Shown: one piece after another, positions 1-7,620 of the stretch
How positions within the stretch are numbered: the first letter of the stretch is position 1
How the letters are laid out: every line of letters starts with the position of its first letter
From: JAJDTT01 sp022827025
GTDB taxonomy: Bacteria > Acidobacteriota > UBA6911 > RPQK01 > JAJDTT01
Assembly (NCBI GenBank): GCA_965203535.1
Contig: OZ241897.1
Coordinates: 1,364,001-1,428,000, forward strand
Direction: 5' to 3'
DNA length: 64,000 nt
Made by a program: the position numbers and the translations under genes
Notes under the pieces: generated by a model
Told to the model about the DNA's origin: nothing
The model's database searches: none
What the model saw: the letters and a program-made list of their open reading frames with translations, nothing else

Positions 1-1
1 A

Positions 2-328
2 TCACTCCCGATTCTCCAGACTGCCGTGGATGACCCCCAAGTCTCGTTTCAAATCTTCGAGATCGTATTGGGCCGATACCTTCCTGGCACGGGCATAGTC
101 GATCATTTCCCACAACGAGACTCCGGCATCCCGAGCCGCTCGTGCCAGCGTAACCCTTCCTTCACCGTACTGACGGACGTAGTGTTCAAGCTTCCAGTGC
201 CGGATGCCTCTCGACAGCAGCCGGCGCACCGTCGTCGAGCGATCACACTGTTCGACGTCTTCGATGAGTTCCAGCTCGCGGACCAACTCCGAGGGAACCC
301 GCGCACCCACCATGTACTCCTTTCTCAT
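2..328 (-). CDS. UPF0175-family antitoxin-like protein
   Basis: A 108-residue protein resembling UPF0175 small regulators, the usual partners of DUF3368 PIN-like toxins. The C-terminal half carries the family pattern of an aromatic/basic stretch (WKLEHYVRQYGEGRVTLARA) followed by an HTH-like segment (ARDAGVSLWEMIDYARARKV). An upstream in-frame extension exists, but the ATG at 328 is preferred because it overlaps the stop of the preceding toxin gene as ATGA, showing translational coupling. Its likely role, inferred from the family, is to neutralise the toxin and repress the operon. The antitoxin is the second gene here, whereas most such pairs have it first. The stop codon lies at the window edge, so the gene is complete but its downstream context is unseen. 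Confidence 0.72.
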   Translation of the reverse strand: MRKEYMVGARVPSELVRELELIEDVEQCDRSTTVRRLLSRGIRHWKLEHYVRQYGEGRVTLARAARDAGVSLWEMIDYARARKVSAQYDLEDLKRDLGVIHGSLENRE

Positions 329-870
329 CTCGTCGTCTCCCGGTAGCGTCGCGCAAGCCCCAATAACTCCGCTACAACGGTTGGGGAAAGCCAAATAATC
401 TGACTCAGATCCTGAAGCATGGACTCCAAATCATCCAGATTGACCAGATTTCGCAAATACGCTTCCAGCATAACGGCGGCTGTGCCCAAGTGTTCCACCT
501 CGGCAGTCGCTGCGACGCCGCGTGCCGCCTTGTCGTCCAAGATCAGTCGCAGGCACCGGACACTCGCCAGTGCGATGGACTCGGCCTCGCCCGAATCCAG
601 CCGGGATCGTTCCGCCAGGCGTTGCATCAGATCACGCTCTTGACTTGTCAACTGAACCACCTGCAACAAACCGTCTTCCAAGGCGGCCTCAAGCTGTTCC
701 ACACCCGACGCACGAATCGCTAAACCCGCATCGACTGTTTCCGCCTTCACGACAGGCCCGATCAGCACCCGACCGTAGAGACGGCTCAAGAGTCTCAATT
801 GCCGCAGCTTGGCAAAGGCAATCAGCGGAGAAGCATCCGCAACGATTGACCGCCCCCCCTCAGTAACCAT
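325..870 (-). CDS. DUF3368 PIN-like toxin
   Basis: A 181-residue protein of the DUF3368 group, distant PIN-domain ribonucleases. The N-terminal motif VADASPLIAFAKL supplies the first acidic residue (Asp12). SGEAESIALA near residue 95 and LILDDKAAR about 15 residues later supply further acidic positions expected of a PIN active site. It is the first gene of a two-gene operon and overlaps the UPF0175 antitoxin start by 4 nt. The start at 870 is supported by a promoter whose -10 box ends only a few bases upstream. The predicted activity is RNA cleavage when freed from the antitoxin; the target is unknown. It lies divergent to the nuoJ operon, so it may mark a small insertion beside it. Confidence 0.75.
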   Translation of the reverse strand: MVTEGGRSIVADASPLIAFAKLRQLRLLSRLYGRVLIGPVVKAETVDAGLAIRASGVEQLEAALEDGLLQVVQLTSQERDLMQRLAERSRLDSGEAESIALASVRCLRLILDDKAARGVAATAEVEHLGTAAVMLEAYLRNLVNLDDLESMLQDLSQIIWLSPTVVAELLGLARRYRETTR

Positions 871-873
871 TCG

Positions 874-901
874 ATTATCTCAATGTTAACACAGTATTCA
901 A
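874..901 (-). promoter_or_regulatory. Promoter of the DUF3368/UPF0175 pair, probably leaderless
   Basis: On the minus strand, TTGAAT (896-901) and GATAAT (874-879) are separated by 16 bp, close to the sigma70 consensus. The -10 box ends 3 nt before the ATG at 870, so transcription would begin at or within a few bases of the start codon and leave no room for a ribosome-binding site. Confidence 0.5.
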
Positions 902-1024
902 TTGTTTTCGGATTGATCTCGAGCCTCGAAGACATCACCTGACCGGAAGCCGGGACGCGACTTTTCGCTGCCTCTCAAGAAGAAAAAGAGGAGTTCGCCA
1001 CGGCCCCGTCGCCGGGTCCATTCG

Positions 1025-1053
1025 TTGACACCATCCGGGCCCTTCACTAAGAT
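1025..1053 (+). promoter_or_regulatory. Promoter of the nuoJ-N-greA operon
   Basis: A perfect TTGACA (1025-1030), a 17-bp spacer and TAAGAT (1048-1053, 4 of 6 to TATAAT) lie just upstream of nuoJ. The TTG of the -35 box is itself the most upstream possible start codon of the nuoJ frame. The promoter therefore argues for the downstream GTG at 1082 as the real start. Confidence 0.55.
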
Positions 1054-1081
1054 TCATTTTCCGCAAGCGGGGGAGCCAAGT

Positions 1082-1579
1082 GTGGAGCAGATCGTCTTTT
1101 ACGTCTTTGCAGCCGTAGCCGTCGGCTCCGCCCTTCTCGTGGTGCTCCAGCAGCGCGCCGTCTACAGCGCATTCTCGCTGATCGTCTGTTTCGGCGCTCT
1201 GGCCGTTCTCTACTTCCAGTTGGGAGCCGCCCTCGTCGCCGCGCTTCAGGTCATCGTCTATGCCGGGGCCATCATGGTCCTGTTCCTGTTCGTAATCATG
1301 CTTCTGGACCCGCAGGCAGAGAGGTTCGGCCCCGACCGGTTCAAGAAAACGGCCCTGGCGGGTCTGCCCATGGCCGCCTTTCTGGCGTTTGTTCTGCTGC
1401 GCGTCTTCCCGGCGTGGAGCCCCCGGGGATCAGGCGAACCGCTCGGATCAGCCGAAGGGCCGAAAAGAATCGCCCATATTCTCTTCCAGGACTATCTGCT
1501 CCCCTTCGAGGTCACCTCCATCCTGATTCTGGTGGCCATTCTGGGCGCCGTCGTCCTGGTCAAGCATCGTCCCGATTGA
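1082..1579 (+). CDS. nuoJ: NADH-quinone oxidoreductase subunit J
   Basis: Membrane subunit J of respiratory complex I, which couples NADH oxidation to quinone reduction and proton pumping. The 165-residue protein has five hydrophobic helices. The conserved third-helix pattern around LVAALQVIVYAGAIMVLFLF contains the kinked pi-bulge helix known from this subunit. The GTG at 1082 is chosen because a GGGGGA ribosome-binding site lies about 8 nt upstream and a promoter covers the alternative upstream start. Its stop codon overlaps the nuoK ATG (TGATG). It is the first gene of a nuoJKLMN block; no nuoA-I genes precede it, so the rest of complex I must be encoded elsewhere. Confidence 0.93.
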   Translation: MEQIVFYVFAAVAVGSALLVVLQQRAVYSAFSLIVCFGALAVLYFQLGAALVAALQVIVYAGAIMVLFLFVIMLLDPQAERFGPDRFKKTALAGLPMAAFLAFVLLRVFPAWSPRGSGEPLGSAEGPKRIAHILFQDYLLPFEVTSILILVAILGAVVLVKHRPD

Positions 1580-1887
1580 TGGGTATGGTCCCTGCCACTC
1601 ACTACCTGGCGCTGGGCGCGGTTCTCTTCGTCATCGGCGTCGCCGGCTTCATCGTCAGACGCAACGTCATCACCATGTTCATGTCGGTGGAACTGATGCT
1701 CAACGCCGTCAACCTGACGTTTCTGGCCTATGCGCGGACCTGGAACCAGGTGGACGCCCATATCTTCGTCTTCTTCGTCATGACCGTGGCCGCGGCGGAG
1801 GCGGCGGTGGGCCTGGCGCTGATCCTGGGTCTCGACCGGCATTCGCAGACCCTGGACATCGATTCCGCCGACAGGCTTCAGGGCTGA
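1579..1887 (+). CDS. nuoK: NADH-quinone oxidoreductase subunit K
   Basis: A 102-residue, three-helix membrane subunit of complex I, related to the MrpC antiporter subunit. The diagnostic segment FMSVELMLNAVNLTF carries the conserved membrane glutamate of helix 2, and VAAAEAAVGLAL carries the second conserved glutamate of helix 3; both take part in the proton path. The ATG at 1579 overlaps the nuoJ stop; a second ATG two codons on is possible. nuoL follows after 2 nt, indicating translational coupling. Confidence 0.95.
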   Translation: MGMVPATHYLALGAVLFVIGVAGFIVRRNVITMFMSVELMLNAVNLTFLAYARTWNQVDAHIFVFFVMTVAAAEAAVGLALILGLDRHSQTLDIDSADRLQG

Positions 1888-1889
1888 CC

Positions 1890-3824
1890 ATGATCGAGTA
1901 CTTCTGGCTGGCCCTGGTCCCACCCCTCGCCGGTTTCCTGTTCAACGGCCTGGCGGGGAAGCGGCTGCCGGCTCGCATCGTCTCCGGCGCCGGCTGCGCG
2001 GCCACCGGAGCCAGCTTCCTGTTTCTGCTGGCCGTCTTTGCCGAGTTCATCCGGCTGCCGGCATCGGAGCAGCAGATCGTCCACCGCCTCTTCACCTGGA
2101 TTCAGGCGGGGACCTTCACCGCCGAATGCAGCTTCCTGCTGGACCCTCTCTCCATGATCATGCTCCTGGTCATCACGGGGGTCGGATTCCTGATTCACGT
2201 CTACTCCACCGCCTACATGGAGGGTGAGGCGGGCCTTTACCGCTATTTCGCCTATCTCAACCTCTTCATCTTCATGATGTCCCTGCTGGTGATGGCGGGG
2301 AACTACCTGTTGCTGTTCGTGGGGTGGGAAGGGGTGGGCCTCTGCTCCTATCTCCTGATCGGCTACTACATCGAACGGAGGAGCGCCGGCGACGCGGCCA
2401 AGAAGGCCTTCGTGGTGAATCGGGTGGGGGACGCCTGTTTCCTGCTGGGCGTCTTTCTCATCTTCAAGACCTTCGGGACCCTGGAGTTCGGATCCCTCTT
2501 CGAAACCGTGAGCCGGACCCATCCCCAACCCGAGAGCGGCTTCACCGTGCTGGCGGCTATCACCCTGCTCCTGTTCCTGGGAGCGACGGGCAAGAGCGCC
2601 CAGATCCCGCTGCAGGTCTGGCTTCCCGACGCCATGGAGGGACCCACTCCGGTGAGCGCCCTGATCCACGCCGCCACCATGGTGACCGCCGGCGTCTACC
2701 TGGTGGTGCGTTCGGCCGCGCTCTACAGCCGGGCTCCCGACGTGCTCCTGCTGGTGGCGGTCGTCGGAGTCTTGACGGCCCTCCTTGCGGCCCTGACGGC
2801 GCTGGTCCAGCGGGACATCAAGAAGGTCCTGGCCTACTCCACCATCAGCCAACTGGGCTACATGTTCATGGCGCTGGGGGTGGGCGCCTTCAGCACCGGG
2901 ATCTTTCACCTGTTCACCCACGCCTTCTTCAAGGCCCTGCTCTTCCTGGGGGCGGGCAGCGTCCTGCTGCGGCTCCACCACGAACTGGACCTGTTCCGGA
3001 TGGGGGGGCTGAATAACTCCCTGAGGGTGACCTGTTGGACCATGTGGGTGGGAACCGCGGCCCTGGCCGGGATCGTCCCCCTTTCCGGGTTCTTCTCCAA
3101 AGACGAGATCCTCTGGAGAGCGCTCGACAGTCCCCTGGGGCATCCGGTCTTCTGGGTGGCGGGCCTGGTGGTGGCCGGCCTCACCGCCTTCTACATGTGC
3201 CGGCTCATGTTCCTGGCTTTCTACGGTTCGCCCGCCCACGGGCACGGAGAATCGGGCTCGGAAGCCGGAACCGCCGTCACGGCGCCCCTGACCCTGCTGG
3301 CCGGGGCGGCGGCGGTCGCCGGACTCATCGGTCTGCCGGCCTACCTGGGCGACCATCGCCTGGACCGCTTCCTGGAGCCCGTGTTCCGATACTCCTACGA
3401 CCACGGCGTCTCGGCCAGCCACGCCTCCCACAGCCTGGAATTGCTGGCGGCTGGCGCGGCCCTGGCCATCAGCCTGTTGGGCGGCGCCCTGGCCTACCGG
3501 CTATACGCCCGGGACCGGTCACTCCCCCGGCGGCTGGCCGACCGGTTCCCGGCGATCCACGGAACGCTCCAGCGGCAGTTCCGGATCGACGAGGCCTATT
3601 CCCTCTTCGTGGTCGGCGGTCTCAAGGCGCTGTCCCGGCGGGTGCTGTGGAGAGTCGTCGACGTGGGTGTCGTGGACGGGGCGGTCAACGGCACCGCCTC
3701 CCTGTTTCGGCGATGGAGCGGCGTGGCGGCGCGGATGCAGAGCGGGAACACTCGCACCTACGCGGCGTGGATCGTGACCGGGGCCGCACTGGTTTTCCTG
3801 TATCTCCTTAGCGTGATCGGTTGA
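1890..3824 (+). CDS. nuoL: NADH-quinone oxidoreductase subunit L
   Basis: The largest antiporter-like proton-pumping subunit of complex I, 644 residues and of normal family length. The N-terminal domain is followed by the conserved core, with WEGVGLCSYLLIGYY (helix 5 glutamate), a lysine in ATGKSAQIPLQVWLPDAMEGPTPVSALIHAAT in the discontinuous helix region, and KKVLAYSTISQLGYM. The C-terminal 150 residues form the lateral amphipathic helix and last membrane helix. It lies in a run of overlapping nuo genes; its TGA overlaps the nuoM ATG. Confidence 0.96.
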   Translation: MIEYFWLALVPPLAGFLFNGLAGKRLPARIVSGAGCAATGASFLFLLAVFAEFIRLPASEQQIVHRLFTWIQAGTFTAECSFLLDPLSMIMLLVITGVGFLIHVYSTAYMEGEAGLYRYFAYLNLFIFMMSLLVMAGNYLLLFVGWEGVGLCSYLLIGYYIERRSAGDAAKKAFVVNRVGDACFLLGVFLIFKTFGTLEFGSLFETVSRTHPQPESGFTVLAAITLLLFLGATGKSAQIPLQVWLPDAMEGPTPVSALIHAATMVTAGVYLVVRSAALYSRAPDVLLLVAVVGVLTALLAALTALVQRDIKKVLAYSTISQLGYMFMALGVGAFSTGIFHLFTHAFFKALLFLGAGSVLLRLHHELDLFRMGGLNNSLRVTCWTMWVGTAALAGIVPLSGFFSKDEILWRALDSPLGHPVFWVAGLVVAGLTAFYMCRLMFLAFYGSPAHGHGESGSEAGTAVTAPLTLLAGAAAVAGLIGLPAYLGDHRLDRFLEPVFRYSYDHGVSASHASHSLELLAAGAALAISLLGGALAYRLYARDRSLPRRLADRFPAIHGTLQRQFRIDEAYSLFVVGGLKALSRRVLWRVVDVGVVDGAVNGTASLFRRWSGVAARMQSGNTRTYAAWIVTGAALVFLYLLSVIG

Positions 3825-5356
3825 TGCTCGTGGCTGCTTATCCTCTGAGTCTGTTGCTGTTGATTCCGGCGATCGGAGCCGCCGTGGTCTGCCTGCTCCC
3901 GTCCGGACGGGACCGGCTCCTGAAATGGGCAGCTCTCATCGCTTCCCTGGCGACGTTTCTCTGGTCGGCCGTTCTCTTCAGGGATTTCGACAACCAGTCC
4001 GGTTCTTTCCAGATGGTGGAGCAGGCCGACTGGTTCCGCGCCGCCGGCTTCCAGGTCCAGTACATCCTGGGCCTGGACGGCATCAGCCTGCTCCTGGTGC
4101 TCCTGACCACGGTCCTGATTCCCCTGGCGCTGCTGTCGAGCTGGAATGTCAAGGACAAGCTCAAGCTCTACCTGGCCTCCATCCTGCTGCTGGAAGTGGG
4201 GATTCTGGGCGTCTTCCTGGCTCTGGACCTGATCCTCTTCTACGTCTTCTGGGAGGTCTCCCTGATTCCCATGTATTTCCTGATCGGAATCTGGGGGTCG
4301 CGACGGCGCATCTACGCGGCGGTGAAATTCTTCATCTACACCATGGCCGGTTCGCTGCTGATGTTGGCGGGAATCGTCATCCTCTACTTTCTGCTGGGAA
4401 CCGGCAACTTCGATCTGGTGGAGATGATCGGAGTCCTGAGAGGGGGCGAGCCGGCTCTCTCCCCCGGCATGGAATACGCCCTCTTCGCCATGTTCTTCCT
4501 GGCGTTCGCCGTCAAGGTGCCCGTCTTTCCGCTGCACACCTGGTTGCCGGACGCCCACACGGAAGCCCCCACGGCCGCTTCCGTGATCCTGGCCGGAGTC
4601 CTGCTCAAGATGGGGGCCTACGGGCTCCTGCGCTTCTGCCTTCCCCTCTTCCCCTGGGCGTCGGCCCAGTTGGCGCCGGCGATCTGCGTCCTGGCGCTGA
4701 TCGGAATCATCTACGGGGCCCTGGTGGCCATGGTGCAGCCCGACCTGAAGCGGCTCGTGGCCTACTCGTCCGTCAGCCACCTGGGATTCGTGGTGCTGGG
4801 CATCTTCTCCTTCAGCTTTCAGTCCATGGAGGGAGCCGCCTACCAGATGCTCAATCACGGAGTCTCCACCGGAGCCCTGTTCCTCCTGGTGGGCATCCTC
4901 TACGATCGCCGCCATACCCGCCGGATCGACGAGTTCGGGGGGCTGGCCCATTCCATGCCGTGCTACTCGGCCTGCTTCTTCGTCGTGCTGCTGGGAAGCA
5001 TCGGCCTGCCCGGCCTCGGCGGGTTCGTGGGCGAGTTCCTCATTCTCCAGGGGACCTTTCTCACCAGTGTCCCGGCCGCCGCGGTAGCGGTCTGCGGGGT
5101 GGTCCTGTCGGCGGCGTACATGCTCTGGATGTACCAGCGGGTCTTCCTGGGACGAGTCGAGAAGGAAGCGAACCGACGGCTCCCGGATCTGAGCTTCCGG
5201 GAGGGGGCGATGTTGATTCCGGCCATCGCGCTTTCGCTCTGGATGGGGATCGGCTCCGGCACCTTCCTGAGAACCATGGACAGCAGCATTCAACTGCTGG
5301 TGGACCGTCTGGACCAGGTTCAGAACGTTCAGGTCGTTCAAAACGATGGATCTTAA
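3824..5356 (+). CDS. nuoM: NADH-quinone oxidoreductase subunit M
   Basis: The second antiporter-like subunit of complex I, 510 residues with about 14 membrane helices. Recognisable family segments include FYVFWEVSLIPMYFLIGIWG with its conserved glutamate, FAVKVPVFPLHTWLPDAHTE with the conserved lysine, and LKRLVAYSSVSHLGFV. The ATG at 3824 overlaps the nuoL stop (TGATG); a TTG one codon earlier would also read in frame but is less likely. The 3' end overlaps nuoN by 11 nt. Confidence 0.96.
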   Translation: MLVAAYPLSLLLLIPAIGAAVVCLLPSGRDRLLKWAALIASLATFLWSAVLFRDFDNQSGSFQMVEQADWFRAAGFQVQYILGLDGISLLLVLLTTVLIPLALLSSWNVKDKLKLYLASILLLEVGILGVFLALDLILFYVFWEVSLIPMYFLIGIWGSRRRIYAAVKFFIYTMAGSLLMLAGIVILYFLLGTGNFDLVEMIGVLRGGEPALSPGMEYALFAMFFLAFAVKVPVFPLHTWLPDAHTEAPTAASVILAGVLLKMGAYGLLRFCLPLFPWASAQLAPAICVLALIGIIYGALVAMVQPDLKRLVAYSSVSHLGFVVLGIFSFSFQSMEGAAYQMLNHGVSTGALFLLVGILYDRRHTRRIDEFGGLAHSMPCYSACFFVVLLGSIGLPGLGGFVGEFLILQGTFLTSVPAAAVAVCGVVLSAAYMLWMYQRVFLGRVEKEANRRLPDLSFREGAMLIPAIALSLWMGIGSGTFLRTMDSSIQLLVDRLDQVQNVQVVQNDGS

Positions 5357-6776
5357 CTACGCTGCCCTGCTCCCGGAGATCCTTCTGGCCGTGGCCGGCA
5401 TTCTGCTCATGTTGGCCATCCCGGTCCTGCCGTCCCGCCAACAGGTTCGGCTTGGATACGCCGCCTCGCTGGCCCTGGCCGCAGCGTTGGTCACCGCTCT
5501 GCTCCAATGGGGCGACCATGGCCCCGCCTTCTTCGGCATGGTGTCCATGGACGCTTTGGGCGGAGCCGCCAGGATCCTGTTTCTGGTCTCCAGCACAGCC
5601 GTCGCCCTGATTTCGGTCTCCTACCTGAAGCGGGAGCGGTTGCGGCACGGCGAGTACTTCCCTCTCCTGCTGATGGCCACGGTGGGAATGTCGCTCATGG
5701 CCGTGAGCGCCGACCTCATCATGACCTTCCTGGGACTGGAGATTCTTTCCATCTCCAGCTACGTCCTGGCCGGCTACCGGCGGGGAGACCCCAGATCGAA
5801 CGAGTCGGCCCTCAAGTACTTCCTCCTGGGCGCTTTCTCCACGGCCTTCATGCTCTACGGGATCGCCCTCCTGTACGGAGCGGCGGGTTCGACCAAGTAT
5901 GCGGGGATCGCCGAGGCGGCGACTCAGGGACAGGCGGAAACCGCCACCTTCCTGTTGGGCCTTGGACTGCTTCTCGTGGGATTCGGCTTCAAGGCGGCCC
6001 TGGCGCCATTGCACGTCTGGACTCCGGACGTCTACCAGGGGGCTCCCGTCCCCATCACCGCCCACTTGGCGGTGGGCTCCAAGGCGGCGGTCCTGATCAC
6101 GCTGCTGCGCCTCCTTCACCAGGTATTCCCAGCGAGCGCCGACCAATGGCAGACCCTGCTCTGGATCGCCAGCGCCGCGACCATGATCATCGGCAACGTG
6201 GCGGCGCTGACCCAGACCGACGTCAAGCGCCTCCTGGCCTATTCCTCCATCGCCCACGCCGGATACATCCTGCTCGGCGTCATCGCCAACAGCCCGCGGG
6301 GCGCCCAGGGGGTTCTCTTCTATCTGGCGGCGTACTCGCTGATGACGCTGGGAGCGTTCGCCGTGGTACAGGTCTTTGCGCGCCGGGAAGAGCGGTTCAC
6401 CAAGCTGGAGGACTACCGGGGGATCGGCTACCGCCACCCGCTCCTGAGCGTCTCCCTGACCATCTTTCTCCTCTCCCTGATCGGGATTCCGCCGACGGCC
6501 GGTTTTTACGGAAAGCTTTTCCTCTTCTCGGCCGCCGTCGAAGCGGACCTGGTCGCCCTGGTGATTCTGGCGGTGCTGGCTTCGGCCGTGGGTCTCTACT
6601 ACTACCTCCAGCTCATCGTCCTGATGTTCATGAAGGAGGCGGCCTCGCCGCCGGAGCCCGTTCCCGTACCTCTGGCGGCACGAATCGTGATACTACTAAT
6701 GGCCGCCGGCACCCTCTACCTGGGGGTCTACCCGGCGCAGGTTCTCTCGATTGCCGGGGAGGCGGCAGGACTGTGA
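5346..6776 (+). CDS. nuoN: NADH-quinone oxidoreductase subunit N
   Basis: The third antiporter-like proton-pumping subunit of complex I, 476 residues. The motifs MTFLGLEILSISSYVLAGY (helix 5 glutamate), FKAALAPLHVWTPDVYQGAP (lysine and proline-rich turn) and VKRLLAYSSIAHAGYIL are typical of NuoN. It starts 11 nt inside nuoM, and its stop overlaps the GTG start of greA (GTGA), so the whole block to greA appears translationally coupled. Confidence 0.95.
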   Translation: MDLNYAALLPEILLAVAGILLMLAIPVLPSRQQVRLGYAASLALAAALVTALLQWGDHGPAFFGMVSMDALGGAARILFLVSSTAVALISVSYLKRERLRHGEYFPLLLMATVGMSLMAVSADLIMTFLGLEILSISSYVLAGYRRGDPRSNESALKYFLLGAFSTAFMLYGIALLYGAAGSTKYAGIAEAATQGQAETATFLLGLGLLLVGFGFKAALAPLHVWTPDVYQGAPVPITAHLAVGSKAAVLITLLRLLHQVFPASADQWQTLLWIASAATMIIGNVAALTQTDVKRLLAYSSIAHAGYILLGVIANSPRGAQGVLFYLAAYSLMTLGAFAVVQVFARREERFTKLEDYRGIGYRHPLLSVSLTIFLLSLIGIPPTAGFYGKLFLFSAAVEADLVALVILAVLASAVGLYYYLQLIVLMFMKEAASPPEPVPVPLAARIVILLMAAGTLYLGVYPAQVLSIAGEAAGL

Positions 6777-7237
6777 AGCAGGCCAAGGCGAAGCTGGAAA
6801 AAGAGATCCGAAAGCTGGAGCGTGAGCTGCGGGAGGAGCTTCCCGCGGCGCTCAAGAAAGCGTTGCAACTGGGCGACCTCCGGGAGAACGCCGAGTACCA
6901 GACCGCCAAGGAGCGGCAATCCTACGTCCAGGCCCACCTCGCCAACCTGCAGCAGCGGCTGGCCAACCTCTCCCTCATCAATCTGAGCAAGATCCCCACC
7001 GACCGCGTCTCCTACGGCTCCACCGTGGTCCTGTTCGACCTGGACACCGAGTCCGAGGTGACCTACCGGCTGGTCACCAGCGAGGAGTCGGACGTCAAGG
7101 CCGGGTGGATCTCCACCACCTCTCCCATCGGGCGCAGCCTGATGAGCCGGGAAGAGGGGGACGAGGTGCAGATCCGGACCCCGGGCGGGAACAAGCACTA
7201 CGAGATCGTCGAGCTAACGACCATCCACGACGAGTAG
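6773..7237 (+). CDS. greA: Transcript cleavage factor GreA
   Basis: A GreA/GreB-type factor of 154 residues that enters the RNA polymerase secondary channel and stimulates cleavage of backtracked RNA. The N-terminal coiled-coil hairpin has the conserved tip GDLRENAEYQTAKERQ, whose Asp and Glu position the catalytic magnesium. The C-terminal FKBP-like domain ends in SLMSREEGDEVQIRTPGG and HYEIVEL. The GTG at 6773 overlaps the nuoN stop. Placement at the end of a nuo operon is unusual. The last 110 coding bases and the 20 bases after the stop recur at 11078-11206, so this gene's 3' end was probably supplied by the inserted DNA that follows. Confidence 0.93.
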   Translation: MKQAKAKLEKEIRKLERELREELPAALKKALQLGDLRENAEYQTAKERQSYVQAHLANLQQRLANLSLINLSKIPTDRVSYGSTVVLFDLDTESEVTYRLVTSEESDVKAGWISTTSPIGRSLMSREEGDEVQIRTPGGNKHYEIVELTTIHDE

Positions 7238-7257
7238 TTCCGGGATTAGCGGCATGC
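7128..7257 (+). repeat. greA 3'-end direct repeat, copy 1 (part of the intact gene)
   Basis: About 130 bp covering the last third of greA, its stop codon and 20 bp beyond. It recurs at 11078-11206 with four mismatches and one single-base indel counted by eye. Within the coding part only one change alters the protein (Ser to Asn). The two copies bracket a 3.8-kb insert. Confidence 0.93.
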
Positions 7258-7315
7258 GCTGCCACTGCGCCTTATAGCCAGCAGGTGATCCGGCAAGTCA
7301 CACAAATGACGCAAG

Positions 7316-7612
7316 GTGGCGGAGATTCGGCGCCTGGAAAGCCACCACTGCGACGAAGACATTTTTGCTCCGACTACGCCGAGTTGGCAACTCCTCTATG
7401 AAGAGCAAGGAGCCATTGCTGACTCCCTCAAGACTGAGACAGCGAAAATGGAATTGTTGGCAACCAAGATCGAATTTGCCCTCGACCGTCGGCACGAGGA
7501 CCTCGCGACCCAGATCTCTGCGGCTATAAAACCTGACGGAATCGAAGCCCGGCTGGGACAAACCCTGGAGCGGATCCCGGCATTCCCAGCAGAGACAACA
7601 CCAGATTCCTGA
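7316..7612 (+). CDS. Small hypothetical protein, uncertain
   Basis: A possible 98-residue reading frame starting at a GTG, in the first 400 bases after greA. The product would be hydrophilic and partly helical (TAKMELLATKIEFALDRR), with no family I recognise. It has no clear ribosome-binding site and converges on the DUF262 gene, ending 8 bases before that gene's stop. It may be a remnant of a longer gene or chance coding. Apart from this frame, nothing is recognised in 7258-7620. Confidence 0.28.
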   Translation: MAEIRRLESHHCDEDIFAPTTPSWQLLYEEQGAIADSLKTETAKMELLATKIEFALDRRHEDLATQISAAIKPDGIEARLGQTLERIPAFPAETTPDS

Positions 7613-7620
7613 CTTGTCCT

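Noticed and set aside
1878..6437. Long minus-strand frames (about 300-530 codons) antisense to nuoL, nuoM and nuoN
   Set aside because: They are rich in Gly, Arg, His and Gln, lack any family motif and lie opposite well-supported nuo genes, so they are shadows of GC-rich coding DNA.
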